DNA from: Methylobacteriaceae bacterium
Lineage (GTDB): Bacteria; Pseudomonadota; Alphaproteobacteria; Rhizobiales; Beijerinckiaceae
DNA: 64,000 nucleotides
Reading direction: 5' to 3'
Assembly (NCBI GenBank): GCA_020638195.1
Contig: JACKJC010000004.1
Location: 62,001-126,000 of the forward strand
In this document: piece after piece, positions 8,101-17,029 of the stretch
Numbering within the stretch: the stretch's first letter is position 1
How the letters are laid out: each line of letters starts with the position of its first letter
The notes under the pieces: model-generated
What the model was told of the DNA's origin: nothing
Database searches by the model: none
The model's input: the letters and a program-made list of their open reading frames with translations, nothing else
Program-made: the position numbers and the translations under genes

Positions 8101-10797
8101 TTGAACGATGCTTCGATATCCTCATACCTCGCTACGAGAACTCGCATGAAGGAGGCGGTCAGTCGGGACATAGACTTGCTAACGGGCGATCCATGCCAGA
8201 GCCCGCAGACGAGCGCTCTATCCCTGGACCAATTGTTCGACCTGAACAAATCGACCTTGCCGTCGACGAGAACTCCGCCCGTGAGAAAGGTTCGCTTTGC
8301 TGGTTACAAGCGGAACAGCACTGACGAGCAAACTGAGGATTCTCAGCCGAGGCAAACCCACGCGATCGAAGAGTACGCGCTCAGGACCGGCCTGCAGAGA
8401 GCCCTCGACGATTTTGTCGATCTCGGGAAGAGCGGCACGACCGTCGACGGCCGCGAGGGGTTCCACGCTCTAATCCGTGCGGTTACCCAAAAGGTCATCG
8501 ACGTGGTCGTCGTCGAGGACCTCGACCGGTTCTCAAGAAACCTCCGCGATGCGATCACGTATTTCAGATACATTGAACATCATGGCGCTGAGCTGCACAG
8601 CACGCGGTGTGGCAGACTCAATGAAGACCTCGTCGCATTCTATGCGATGATGGCGCAGAAAGGCCGAGACGCGATCGTCGGCACCCTGCTGGAAGGCCGG
8701 TTTTCGTCAGCTCGCAAAGGCAACCCAATTAGCCTGCCATATGGGTATCGATATCACCCGACAAAACGGTCCGTGGTCCAAGTCGTACCCGAGCGAGCGG
8801 AAATCGTCAGACGCATCTACCGAGAGAGCGCCGCCGGCGTCGGTAGCGTCACAATCGCGGCCGGCCTCAATCGTGATAAAATCCCAAGTCCAACCGCCTG
8901 CTCGTACATCGATTCCGGCGAACCGGTGCCCGAAAATGTACCGTTATGGTCCGGCGGCCAAATTCGGGCGATTCTGCGGAATACCAAGTACGTCGGCGAA
9001 GTCCTCTATGGGCGCAGGAAGCAATTCAAGGATCCCGAAACAAAGAAAGTCACGCGGCTACGTCGACATGCCGACGATGTGGCTCGTGGCCATGCGCCTA
9101 ACCTGCAGATCATGCCGCTCGACCTCTGGATCGCCGGACGAGCAGGGCTTGATCAGCGCGGGTTCGCCGTCATTCCGGGACGCCAATGCCAGACGTACCT
9201 GCTCACACCGCTCACTGAATGCTTCCATTGTGGTTCGCGAATGAGGATCAGGTCTAATCGGAACAACATCCGATACTACCAGTGCACCGGGACGCATGGC
9301 GCTACCGACAAAGGATGTACACAAAGGCGGCTCCGAGCCGACTGGGTTGAACGGGAAGTCATCGAGGTGCTCGAAGAAAATCTTATCGGGTCGCCGGAGG
9401 CCGCTGCGTTTCGCGCGGAATATACTGCAACGCGCACAACAACGACCGACTACCGCAAAGAGGCGATCAACAAGCTCGAACGCGATATCCGTGATCTAGA
9501 AGGCTGGTTCAAGGCAGAAATGCGGAACGCGGTCGCCCTCAAGGGCATTCCGGACGACCTGGTCATAGCTGTTCGCGAAGAGCAGAACGCTCGCCTACGA
9601 GCGCTTAAACAGCAACGCCAAGCTCTCACCGAACCGCTTGTCGTCGATTCAAGTCTCGAGCGGCTCGACACACTCGAGAAAGGCTTCGCGCACCTTAAGG
9701 CCAGAGCACCCTTCAAAATCGTGTCGTCCGAAGATATGGCGCTGGCCGACGCCGTGCGTCGGTTCGTGCATAAGATTACCATTAGTGACGCGGATTCGGA
9801 TGGTGCACGCGCAATCACGGTCGTCCTGGACCTGAGCCAACGAGTCTCGCCTGACGGCGATCCTGATCCTTCGCGTCTGATAACCGTCGTACGAAAGATT
9901 CGTCCTGACAAGCTGTTCGCTGCCTCAGCAGAAACACGCGCGGTCATGGTCAAGGAAGAGACCCAACAAGCCGCCGATGCGGGCGTTCACGACCTCGCGG
10001 AGGATGTATGGAACGCGATCCGAGAATTCACAACCAGCGAAAAAATCGCCACGCTCATCGACGACCCTAAGCGCGTTCTCGACGGCGTGATGTGGTACTT
10101 GAAAGTGCGAGGCGCAAGCATCGATCGGCTCCCAGCGCGATTCGGTAAGTCGGGCGCGTTTCGAAAGGCGGTTCGGCACCTCGTCTATAGCGGCGCCTGG
10201 GACAAGATTCTGGAGACGCTCGACAGCCGATTCCCGGAAGTGCTTCGCGGCTGCAACGTGCAACGTCTATCCACACGCCGCTGGTGTGCCGGTCGCCGAG
10301 CAGAGCCCCTCAGCATGGAAAGTCTCCGCGATCAGCGGAGTGAGCTTGATCTCCTGCTGTCCGAAAGCACGGACCCCCACGAGCTGCGCCGCGTGCGCTC
10401 GGCGATAGCGTTCCTCGATGGAAAAGCGAGCCGCGAGATTGCAAACGCGGAGGGCGTCAGCATCAATGTCGCCTACAATGACGTCCTCCGGTTCCGCTGC
10501 GGTGGCGCAAGGAGTTTGCTTAAGAAGACGGCATCGCCCACACGCGCATCGCGCGGGTTGCTCAGCGATGCGCACGTTGAGGAGCTGCTGGCCATTGTTG
10601 AACACGGTCACTCTCCCTATAGGCCAGGGCGGCCGATCACGCGCGGCGAGATCATCCGTGTTTGCCAGGAACGATTTGGCGTAACCTATTCGCCCGGTGG
10701 GGTCACCGATCTGCTGCAACGGCGCGGAATTAACTTGAAGCATATCGCAGATCGGGTCCTAAAGGAAAAACTGGATTCCGCACGACGACAGGCATGA
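8101..10797 (+). CDS. Large serine recombinase with transposase-type C-terminal domains
   Basis: The protein has 898 residues from TTG 8101; ATG 8146 or GTG 8281 are alternative starts. Order: resolvase domain with nucleophile Ser about 73 (FAGYKRNSTDEQ) and DLDRFSRN; recombinase domain around residues 200-320 (SLPYGYRYHP; RNTKYVGEVLYGRR); zinc ribbon (ECFHCGSRM, then CTGTHGATDKGC); predicted coiled coil near 450-520. The last 250 residues are unusual. Residues about 650-715 (DPKRVLDGVMWYLKVRG, LPARFGKSGAFRKAV) resemble the DUF4096 N-terminus of IS5-type transposases. Residues about 755-885 (DGKASREIANAEGVS; SPYRPGRPITRGEII) resemble the IS630-type helix-turn-helix and winged helix. It should catalyse site-specific DNA integration or excision. 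Confidence 0.85.
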   Translation: MNDASISSYLATRTRMKEAVSRDIDLLTGDPCQSPQTSALSLDQLFDLNKSTLPSTRTPPVRKVRFAGYKRNSTDEQTEDSQPRQTHAIEEYALRTGLQRALDDFVDLGKSGTTVDGREGFHALIRAVTQKVIDVVVVEDLDRFSRNLRDAITYFRYIEHHGAELHSTRCGRLNEDLVAFYAMMAQKGRDAIVGTLLEGRFSSARKGNPISLPYGYRYHPTKRSVVQVVPERAEIVRRIYRESAAGVGSVTIAAGLNRDKIPSPTACSYIDSGEPVPENVPLWSGGQIRAILRNTKYVGEVLYGRRKQFKDPETKKVTRLRRHADDVARGHAPNLQIMPLDLWIAGRAGLDQRGFAVIPGRQCQTYLLTPLTECFHCGSRMRIRSNRNNIRYYQCTGTHGATDKGCTQRRLRADWVEREVIEVLEENLIGSPEAAAFRAEYTATRTTTTDYRKEAINKLERDIRDLEGWFKAEMRNAVALKGIPDDLVIAVREEQNARLRALKQQRQALTEPLVVDSSLERLDTLEKGFAHLKARAPFKIVSSEDMALADAVRRFVHKITISDADSDGARAITVVLDLSQRVSPDGDPDPSRLITVVRKIRPDKLFAASAETRAVMVKEETQQAADAGVHDLAEDVWNAIREFTTSEKIATLIDDPKRVLDGVMWYLKVRGASIDRLPARFGKSGAFRKAVRHLVYSGAWDKILETLDSRFPEVLRGCNVQRLSTRRWCAGRRAEPLSMESLRDQRSELDLLLSESTDPHELRRVRSAIAFLDGKASREIANAEGVSINVAYNDVLRFRCGGARSLLKKTASPTRASRGLLSDAHVEELLAIVEHGHSPYRPGRPITRGEIIRVCQERFGVTYSPGGVTDLLQRRGINLKHIADRVLKEKLDSARRQA

Positions 10798-11645
10798 CCG
10801 CGGGTAAAGCCATGGCGCGTTTGGCCATGACCAATACCCGAGGGGTGGCCTACAGGATGACTCGTCGCGTGCAACTCTTGACCGGCCGGCGCCGGAGGCC
10901 GGCAAAAACGAGGTGAGCCCCTGTATTGCCACCGCTAGATCGGCGCGCCGATCGTGCCAATCCGAACGTCGGGGCCACCGTCACTCGTACCTGGAACGTC
11001 CTGGCCTCGGTCGGCGCTGAAAGCGCCGTCGGCTAGCCCAAGTGCGGGCGCACCTGGCACGCCGCCCTCGACGTCGCCGCCCGGCCCGTTATGTCCGCAG
11101 CAGACCGTGCCATTGGTCGCCGCCGAGCGTTACGACTTCCGCGACCTCGGCCTCGGCACATCAGGAAATCCTTCATGGCGATGAACCACGAAACCAACCG
11201 AGCGCGGTTCATACATAGCGCCCCACGAAAAAAACAGAAACTCGCCCGCTCGGTCCGACCGAGGCAAGTCAAAATAGGCTCCGCGCTTCGTCCCGCAGTT
11301 GCGCGGTGGCGTTTCCAGGCTTGTCGAGCGCGCGGCCCTTCTGCATGATCTGCCCAGGATACCTCAGGAATCAACGCGCATGCACGGTACTTATCCCGAC
11401 GACAAGAGGCGCAATACCCTCGGGCGGGCCTTGCACAGGAGACCTCCGGCATACGGGGGACGAACGATTACCCCGTATCGTCCACGCACTGTGGTTCCGA
11501 ATTGCGCGGGTATCCAAAACGCTAGCCGGCATCGATAGCCGTCGGAATGCCGCCTGGACGGAAGCCTGCCGTATCAAATCGCGATACTCTAGGCTATGCA
11601 CGCGAGTCGCTCGGCTCGGTTTGGCGAGCTTGAAAGTCGAATGAA
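10798..11645. other. Non-coding interval after the recombinase
   Basis: These 848 bases hold no convincing gene. Several small frames exist without domains or ribosome sites. Visible structures are short hairpins: CATGGC/GCCATG around 10815-10831, a GCCGGC stem near 10885-10903, CTCGGT-CCG-ACCGAG near 11250, and the longer inverted repeat at 11451-11478. The recombinase attachment site may lie here, but no second copy is visible to prove it. Confidence 0.4.
11451..11478. repeat. Inverted repeat ahead of an XRE gene
   Basis: ATACGGGG at 11451-11458 and CCCCGTAT at 11471-11478 are perfect complements, separated by 12 bases. It lies 168 bases before the XRE-family gene and could be an operator or an RNA hairpin. 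No promoter elements of good quality were seen beside it. Confidence 0.4.
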
Positions 11646-12365
11646 ATGCCTCTTGCGACCTTCGTCAGGAAGCGGATTAAGGCGGTCGGCCTTTCACAGA
11701 AGGAAATCGCGGAGCGAGCCGGCGTAACACCGGGCTTCATTAGCGAACTCGTCTTGGGGAAAAAACAAACCGTCCAAGAGCGAAACCTAGCCAAGCTGGC
11801 TTACGCGCTTGGTTGCACACCGGACGACCTAATTGAGGCGATGGCGGAACGGCCCCGTTACGCCGTCTACGTCGATGAAGACCCCCAAACTTCACGTTCC
11901 ATCAAGAAAGCAGCACGAACACCCCGCTCGCGCCCCATCGCCACGATCGGGCCCGAGCTGGTCAGTCTCCCGCTTTTGCGGTCGTTTCCAAACGACCCTA
12001 TGCTTTTCGAACGTCCCAACGCAGTCGAAACCCCCGAACGATTCCCATACGCCGCGAGATCCCCCGCAGACCGCAACGCAATTGCTTTTCCCTATTCGGC
12101 AGTCGCCCGCGGGCGTGCGCTCTGGAAAGAGACGATCTACGTAGCGGTTCCTTGCACGAATTTCAGAATTCTCGAATTGATCCTAGCTTTGTGCGAGTTC
12201 CGCCGAGACACTGTCACGCCTTTACTTGGTTTTTTCGAACGCATGGACGATCAATTCGTTTATCTAAGGAGCAGGTCAAGCCGTACGGGGCACGCAATCC
12301 CGAGGTCGGCCTTCAGAATGGCCCTTCGAGTCATCGCTTCACTCGACGGCGAAGCGATCGATTGA
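11646..12365 (+). CDS. XRE-family regulator with unrecognised C-terminal domain
   Basis: The gene encodes 239 residues. The N-terminal 65 residues are a helix-turn-helix of the Cro/CI type (GLSQKEIAERAGVTPGFISEL). A basic linker (residues about 80-95) leads to a C-terminal domain of about 140 residues that I do not recognise (FPYSAVARGRALWKETIYV; LLGFFERMDDQFVYL). No LexA/S24 Ser-Lys dyad could be assigned. It follows the recombinase by 850 bases and may control the mobile element, which is inference. Confidence 0.75.
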   Translation: MPLATFVRKRIKAVGLSQKEIAERAGVTPGFISELVLGKKQTVQERNLAKLAYALGCTPDDLIEAMAERPRYAVYVDEDPQTSRSIKKAARTPRSRPIATIGPELVSLPLLRSFPNDPMLFERPNAVETPERFPYAARSPADRNAIAFPYSAVARGRALWKETIYVAVPCTNFRILELILALCEFRRDTVTPLLGFFERMDDQFVYLRSRSSRTGHAIPRSAFRMALRVIASLDGEAID

Positions 12366-12512
12366 CCGACAGGTCGCTGCCAGGAGCGGCTAGATTGAAA
12401 CGCGAGATCACGCGGTCGACGCGTCTCGTGACGCCCACCGGTTTTCGGCAATAAAAGCCGGAAGCGGCGAAAACACCGTTCTCGTGCGGCAGCGCCGACG
12501 GAAAAATCAGCA

Positions 12513-12857
12513 GTGGACGACATGGAATTGCCCCTTACCATTCCGCCGGATCAGACGATGATCATCGGGGATTCCTCGATCCTCGTCCGCGAGAATATGC
12601 CCGTTTCTAACGATCAGGTCCGCGCAGCCCGTGCTCTGCTGAAGTTGTCGCAGGACGATTTGGCGATTGCCGCCGGCGTCGGGGTTGCGACGATCCGTCG
12701 CTTCGAAGCTGGCGTGGAAATCGGCCCACTTCACGTCAATGCCATTCTCGGGGCGCTGGAAAACGCCGGCGCAGTGTTCATACCGGACAACGCCTCCGTC
12801 GACGGAAAACCAGTTGGCGCAGGAGTCGCCAGGCGGCTCGAGAGGAAGAAGCGCTAG
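12513..12857 (+). CDS. Small XRE-family helix-turn-helix protein
   Basis: The gene encodes 114 residues from GTG 12513 (ATG 12522 also possible). The core, residues about 30-95, is a Cro/CI-type domain: QVRAARALLKLSQDDLAIAA, GVATIRRFEAG, then ILGALENAGAVFIP. That ending is typical of short rhizobial XRE proteins. It has no partner toxin beside it. The target is unknown. Confidence 0.75.
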   Translation: MDDMELPLTIPPDQTMIIGDSSILVRENMPVSNDQVRAARALLKLSQDDLAIAAGVGVATIRRFEAGVEIGPLHVNAILGALENAGAVFIPDNASVDGKPVGAGVARRLERKKR

Positions 12858-13043
12858 ATGACGGAAATCGCCTACCCGGCCCAGCCGCAAAGACCGCGTT
12901 TCCACCTTCGTTCAGCAGAAACGGAAAAACGCGGCGAAAAACGCGACTCGTTGCGCGTGCTTTTGTCGACCAATCTGATGTGACCGGTGCGCTCATTTTC
13001 TGATGCAAATACACGACGTGCCACGTTGGCATTCGGGCCGGGG

Positions 13044-13991
13044 TCAAGAGCCGCGCGGTTTAGCCCGACGTTCCCAGATTCGCCACAAGGCCGCGAAGGC
13101 GTCCTCCGGTCGCCGCTTTTCGGTGTCTCCCAGCACGCGCTCTGCCTCGCACAGGCCCGCCGCCTCCGGTGACCGGGCAAGCTGCAGCAGGGTCAAGATG
13201 GCCCAAGGGCCGGCGACGATGGTCAGCCGCCGCCCGAGGGCGTCGAAATCAGACGGCGTTCCGGAGCCGTATGAAACGACTAGCTCTCGGGCGTACCGCA
13301 AAACGAGCCGCCACCGACGGTGCGCATCGGCTAGCTCAACGTCGGAGACCGATTTCAGGAGGCGCTCGCGCGAGGGGACGGATAGGCGTTCGCAGATAAA
13401 CGCGAACCCCTGCTGCAGCATGGCTTCGGTCACGGTCCAACTGCCGGGCTCAACCTTGCCCACTCGTACCGCGATGTCGTTCGCCGTCTCGACAAGGCCG
13501 ATGTTGTCGTCCGGGTCAAAGGCATAGTCTGGACGATAAAACACGCTGAGCGCTTCAAAAATCAGGGAATCGAGATCGTCTGGGTGGAAATCAAATTGCG
13601 TCGCCAGCGATCGCGCCAGCTTCGTCGACAAGTCGCCCAGCATGTCCTCGAAGGCGTAAAACCGTTTCGGGAGCGGCCGGCCGGACACAGAGGCCAGCCG
13701 CGCGAGCCAGGCTTTGCGAACGCTCGCAAGATTTGCGTCGAAACCGGCAAACCAACTGCACAGGACGACCTCTTCGCCGCGCACGCCGCCATCGAGAAGG
13801 TCGTCGACCAAGAGCACGCGAGCCAGAACGTCCGGCTCGGTCCAGACAAAGGATGCCCCGCGACCGCGACCGACGCCGCGCTGAACCAAGCGCGGCAGAT
13901 AGCCCTTGGCGCGCCAGTCAGTCAGACCGCGCGCCGTCTTCGGATGGCCGCAGGTGTCCAGCTGTGCCAAGAGCGCGGCTTGCGTGAGCAT
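13044..13991 (-). CDS. MerR-like winged-helix protein of unknown function
   Basis: The protein has 315 residues. The first 65 resemble a MerR-type DNA-binding domain (TARGLTDWRAKGYLPRLV and then FVWTEPDVLARVLLVDDLL), in which a winged helix reads a specificity recognition segment. The remaining 250 residues are predicted helical and match nothing I know (RFYAFEDMLGDLSTKLAR; FICERLSVPSRERLLKS). It is transcribed divergently from the GHKL-zincin gene with a 93-base shared upstream region, so it may regulate that gene or work with it. Confidence 0.6.
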   Translation of the reverse strand: MLTQAALLAQLDTCGHPKTARGLTDWRAKGYLPRLVQRGVGRGRGASFVWTEPDVLARVLLVDDLLDGGVRGEEVVLCSWFAGFDANLASVRKAWLARLASVSGRPLPKRFYAFEDMLGDLSTKLARSLATQFDFHPDDLDSLIFEALSVFYRPDYAFDPDDNIGLVETANDIAVRVGKVEPGSWTVTEAMLQQGFAFICERLSVPSRERLLKSVSDVELADAHRRWRLVLRYARELVVSYGSGTPSDFDALGRRLTIVAGPWAILTLLQLARSPEAAGLCEAERVLGDTEKRRPEDAFAALWRIWERRAKPRGS

Positions 13992-14084
13992 GCCCGCATC
14001 TTACAGCTTACATTTCGGCACGAATATCCCGTTTGGGGCTCACGCTAGATTTCCGGTCGACCAAACACACCGACGGTGATCGCA

Positions 14085-15485
14085 ATGGACGTCCGCCTCT
14101 TCGACCTCAACATCGAGCGCATTCTCGAAGCATGGGACAATTCCCATGCGGTGCGCGAGCTGATCGCCAACGCGCTGGACGAGCAGATCCTGACCCGCTC
14201 GGCCGCAATCTCGATCCAGAAAGACCCAGCCGGCGTCTGGTCGGTCCGCGATTTTGGTCGCGGTCTTCGGTACGAGCATTTCACGCAAAACGAGAACCCT
14301 GAGAAGCTGAAAGCCTCCGGCCGGGTGATCGGCAAGTTCGGGATCGGCCTCAAGGATGCGGTCGCGACCCTGACGCGCAACGGCGTCGCGGTCGAGTTTC
14401 AGTCAAAGCATGCCGTTATTACGTTCGAACAGTGCCCCAAGCACGGCTTTGCCGACGTCGTGACGCTGCACGCCAGGGTCGCGCCGCCCCGCGATCCGCG
14501 GTTCAAGGGGACCGAAATCAAATTCGTCGGCCTCGAGGACGCAGATCTCGCGGCAGCAAAAGCCTTCTTCCTGAAATTCTCCGGCGAAATGACGATCGAG
14601 GCGACCCGGCTCGGCTCAATCCTGAAGAAGACCGGCCCTAAGGGCCGCATCTACGTCGCCGGGCTCCTGATCGCCGAGGAGGAGAACTTTGCGTTCTCCT
14701 ACAATATCACCAGCATGACCGAGACGATGCGGAAGGCGCTCAACCGCGAACGGACCAATGTCGGGCGGACCGCCTACACCGAGCGCGTCAAGGCGATGCT
14801 CCTCGCCTCGACCAACCAAACCGTCGCGGAAAGTCTCGCCACGCAATTGACAGCCCTCCAGAGCGGCGTCGCCTCCGACGAGGTCAAATGGAAAGACGTC
14901 GCGATCCATGCCTGCAAAATCCTCAACAAGAATGGCGCTTGCGTCTTCGTGACGAGCCGACAGCTCTCCGAGAGCCCTGATGCCATCGACGCTGCTCGCA
15001 GCGACGGCAAGCAGATCGTCGTCGTGCCGGACACGATCTATGACGACATTCGCGGCCAGAACGACCTTGACGGCGAACCGATCCGTGATCTGGCGGTCTT
15101 TCAGGCCGAATGGAACGACAGCTTCGCGTTCGAATGGATTTTGCCCGAGCAGCTCACGGCCCCGGAGCGCGAAACGTTCGCCCGCGCCGAGGCGCTCTGC
15201 CGCCTCGCAGGGGGCCGCCCGAAAACCGTTAAGGCCATCAAGGTCAGCCAGACGATGCGGCGCGACCTCCTGGCGGGCGTCGACGCCGTCGGCCTCTGGG
15301 ATCCAGCGACCGGCGACATCGTCATCCGGCGCGACCAACTGAAATCCGTGAAGACTTTCGCCGCGACGCTGCTGCACGAGTTGGCGCACGCCTCCTCGGG
15401 CGCAGGCGACCTGTCGCGCGCTTTCGAGGATGCTCTGACCAACCTCCTCGGGGCGGTTGCTACCACGGCGCTCGCTGCGGCCTGA
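14085..15485 (+). CDS. GHKL/HSP90-like ATPase fused to an HExxH metallopeptidase-like domain
   Basis: The protein has 466 residues (GTG 14076 is an alternative start). The N-terminal ATPase has the Bergerat-fold boxes: HAVRELIANALDEQ with Glu25, Asn29 and Asp32, then VRDFGRGL (G1) and GKFGIGLKDAV (G2). Residues 200-380 are a less clear middle region (TMRKALNRERTNVGRTAYT). The C-terminus carries HELAH at residues 431-435, a zinc-binding HExxH motif, followed by a candidate third ligand in AFEDALTN. This suggests an ATP-gated protease or a chaperone-like switch with a zincin effector. The pairing is not one I recognise from a named system. It lies divergent from a MerR-like gene. Confidence 0.75.
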   Translation: MDVRLFDLNIERILEAWDNSHAVRELIANALDEQILTRSAAISIQKDPAGVWSVRDFGRGLRYEHFTQNENPEKLKASGRVIGKFGIGLKDAVATLTRNGVAVEFQSKHAVITFEQCPKHGFADVVTLHARVAPPRDPRFKGTEIKFVGLEDADLAAAKAFFLKFSGEMTIEATRLGSILKKTGPKGRIYVAGLLIAEEENFAFSYNITSMTETMRKALNRERTNVGRTAYTERVKAMLLASTNQTVAESLATQLTALQSGVASDEVKWKDVAIHACKILNKNGACVFVTSRQLSESPDAIDAARSDGKQIVVVPDTIYDDIRGQNDLDGEPIRDLAVFQAEWNDSFAFEWILPEQLTAPERETFARAEALCRLAGGRPKTVKAIKVSQTMRRDLLAGVDAVGLWDPATGDIVIRRDQLKSVKTFAATLLHELAHASSGAGDLSRAFEDALTNLLGAVATTALAAA

Positions 15486-15523
15486 CGCCGACGGAACCTC
15501 GGCGCGCGCGGCAAGCGAGGCTG

Positions 15524-16375
15524 TCAGCTTCGATCGCTCACCATCAGGTCCGCGCCGGCGTAGAGCAGGTCGCGCACTCGAGAGGCAATCTCCGGCAGAT
15601 CGTACCGTTCGCCGACGACTTCCAGCATGCCGTTCACCGATCCCGAAATCGCAATGAATAGCGTCAGCAGATGATCGAAGACGTATCGGTCCTCGAAAGA
15701 GCGCGGCGCGCCGTTCTCGTCGAGACGCGGCTCATAGAAAATCGACGACGCATAGAGCGTCCCGTGCAGAACCTCGGAGGCGGCGCGATAGATGCTGCCA
15801 AGCGAGACCGACATGCCGAGCCGCACCCCGGGGTAACGCTCGCAGATCGCGGCGAGCTTGCCCTGGACGCCAAGGCCGGCCCATTCGGTCAGTTCGGTCC
15901 CGTTCGCGCGCGTGAATTCGCCGAGCGCCTCCGGCATTCCCGGAATCAGATCGGCCGCCGGCGGCGGATCGCGCGGCGGAACCTTCAGCCCATCCGGATC
16001 GGTGCGGAGCAGATCCCGATAGGCTTTTTGCGTCGCATGCCGCATTGCCCGCAACGCCGCCGGCGGACCGATCGTCGCGATGTAGGCGACGTTGACGGCA
16101 GTCTCGAAGATAGACCTCGCAATGCCGTAGCAGTCGCGGATCGCTGCGTCGAAAGACGCAGTCAGCAGCAGGACCGAGCGCATCGACGTCGCTGCGTCCC
16201 GCATCAAGACCCATATGACCCTGGCAGTCTCCTGGTCGTCGCCTGCGAATCTCTCCGCTTCGTACATCATCTGGCGGACCGCCAGCTCCACGATGCCTGC
16301 CTGCACGGCGAGCAGGTCGCGAACGCGATCGCGCGCCTGGTCTAGTGGAATTTGTTCGAGCGGCGCCATCGGCAT
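15524..16375 (-). CDS. Helical DUF5677-like protein, last gene of the QueC operon
   Basis: About 283 residues, predicted all-helical. The segments IARSIFETAVNVAYIATIG and YRAASEVLHGTLYASSIF match the pattern of the DUF5677 family, whose members are often found near mobile or defence genes; no activity is established. I chose ATG 16375; an in-frame TTG lies 6 bases upstream. It begins 15 bases after the QueC-like gene stops and is the last of five co-oriented genes, so it is probably part of that system. Confidence 0.65.
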   Translation of the reverse strand: MPMAPLEQIPLDQARDRVRDLLAVQAGIVELAVRQMMYEAERFAGDDQETARVIWVLMRDAATSMRSVLLLTASFDAAIRDCYGIARSIFETAVNVAYIATIGPPAALRAMRHATQKAYRDLLRTDPDGLKVPPRDPPPAADLIPGMPEALGEFTRANGTELTEWAGLGVQGKLAAICERYPGVRLGMSVSLGSIYRAASEVLHGTLYASSIFYEPRLDENGAPRSFEDRYVFDHLLTLFIAISGSVNGMLEVVGERYDLPEIASRVRDLLYAGADLMVSDRS

Positions 16376-16390
16376 CCCCAAACCGGCTCA

Positions 16391-17029
16391 CTAGCCGCTC
16401 AGCGCAAGCTTCGCCTTACCGCGTGGTCGATTTCGATCATCGTCGTGGCCCGAATCCAGTCTGGCGATGAGATCGGCGTGCTTCTCGCAACCCCGACACG
16501 TGCCGCACGGCGTATCCAGAACGTGGCATGAAAAGGTCGCGCCCAGGAGATTTCGGGGAAGGCCCGACGCACGAACCAGAGCCAACGGATGCATCCGACG
16601 CGCTGGCGCCATAACCCGCACGCCGCCTTCCTGCACGCGCATGAGCCGATCGATCGACCGAATGAACGGCGCCTTGCCATCGGCATGCACATCTGTGGCG
16701 ACCGCTCCGAACATGATCTCCTTGAGCCCCTCAGCGACGAACCGCATCCCAGCGATCGTGATCAGCATCTGGTTGCGGTAGGGCCACCACTCAGGCGCCC
16801 GAGCCAGCTCCGCCGACGGCCTGCCCGCGAGCGGCCCGAGGCCCAAGCTGGAAAAATCGACGGCGGCGACCTCGTGACGCAACCCCAAGTGCCGGCTGAG
16901 CGCGGCGGCGGCCCGAATTTCGCCGGCTGCGGGCCGCTGGCCATAGTCCACCGTGAGGCAGACGTCCGGTCGCTCCTGGTAGGCGAGCGCCGTCGAATCG
17001 ATTCCTCCCGAAAACAGCAGAAGCCTCAT
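16391..17029 (-). CDS. QueC-like 7-deazaguanine synthase homologue
   Basis: The 212-residue protein has the PP-loop ATP motif at its start (LLLFSGGIDSTALAY). A four-cysteine zinc site follows in the C-terminal third (FSCHVLDTPCGTCRGCEKH). QueC converts carboxy-deazaguanine to preQ0, and QueC homologues also occur in phage-defence loci such as Qat. There is no QueD, QueE, FolE or Tgt in the window, so a queuosine pathway role is not indicated. The start ATG 17029 overlaps the stop of the kinase-NDT gene by four bases (ATGA), which implies translational coupling; a GTG at 17038 is less likely. Confidence 0.82.
   Translation of the reverse strand: MRLLLFSGGIDSTALAYQERPDVCLTVDYGQRPAAGEIRAAAALSRHLGLRHEVAAVDFSSLGLGPLAGRPSAELARAPEWWPYRNQMLITIAGMRFVAEGLKEIMFGAVATDVHADGKAPFIRSIDRLMRVQEGGVRVMAPARRMHPLALVRASGLPRNLLGATFSCHVLDTPCGTCRGCEKHADLIARLDSGHDDDRNRPRGKAKLALSG

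Noticed and set aside
10885..10903. Terminator of the recombinase gene
   Set aside because: The GCCGGC hairpin is followed by A residues on the coding strand, not T, so it is not a forward intrinsic terminator.
12513..12857. Antitoxin of a toxin-antitoxin pair
   Set aside because: No small toxin-like gene is adjacent on either side.
16391..17029. Queuosine biosynthesis locus
   Set aside because: Only a QueC homologue is present; QueD, QueE, FolE and Tgt are not in the window, and the neighbours are not tRNA-modification genes.
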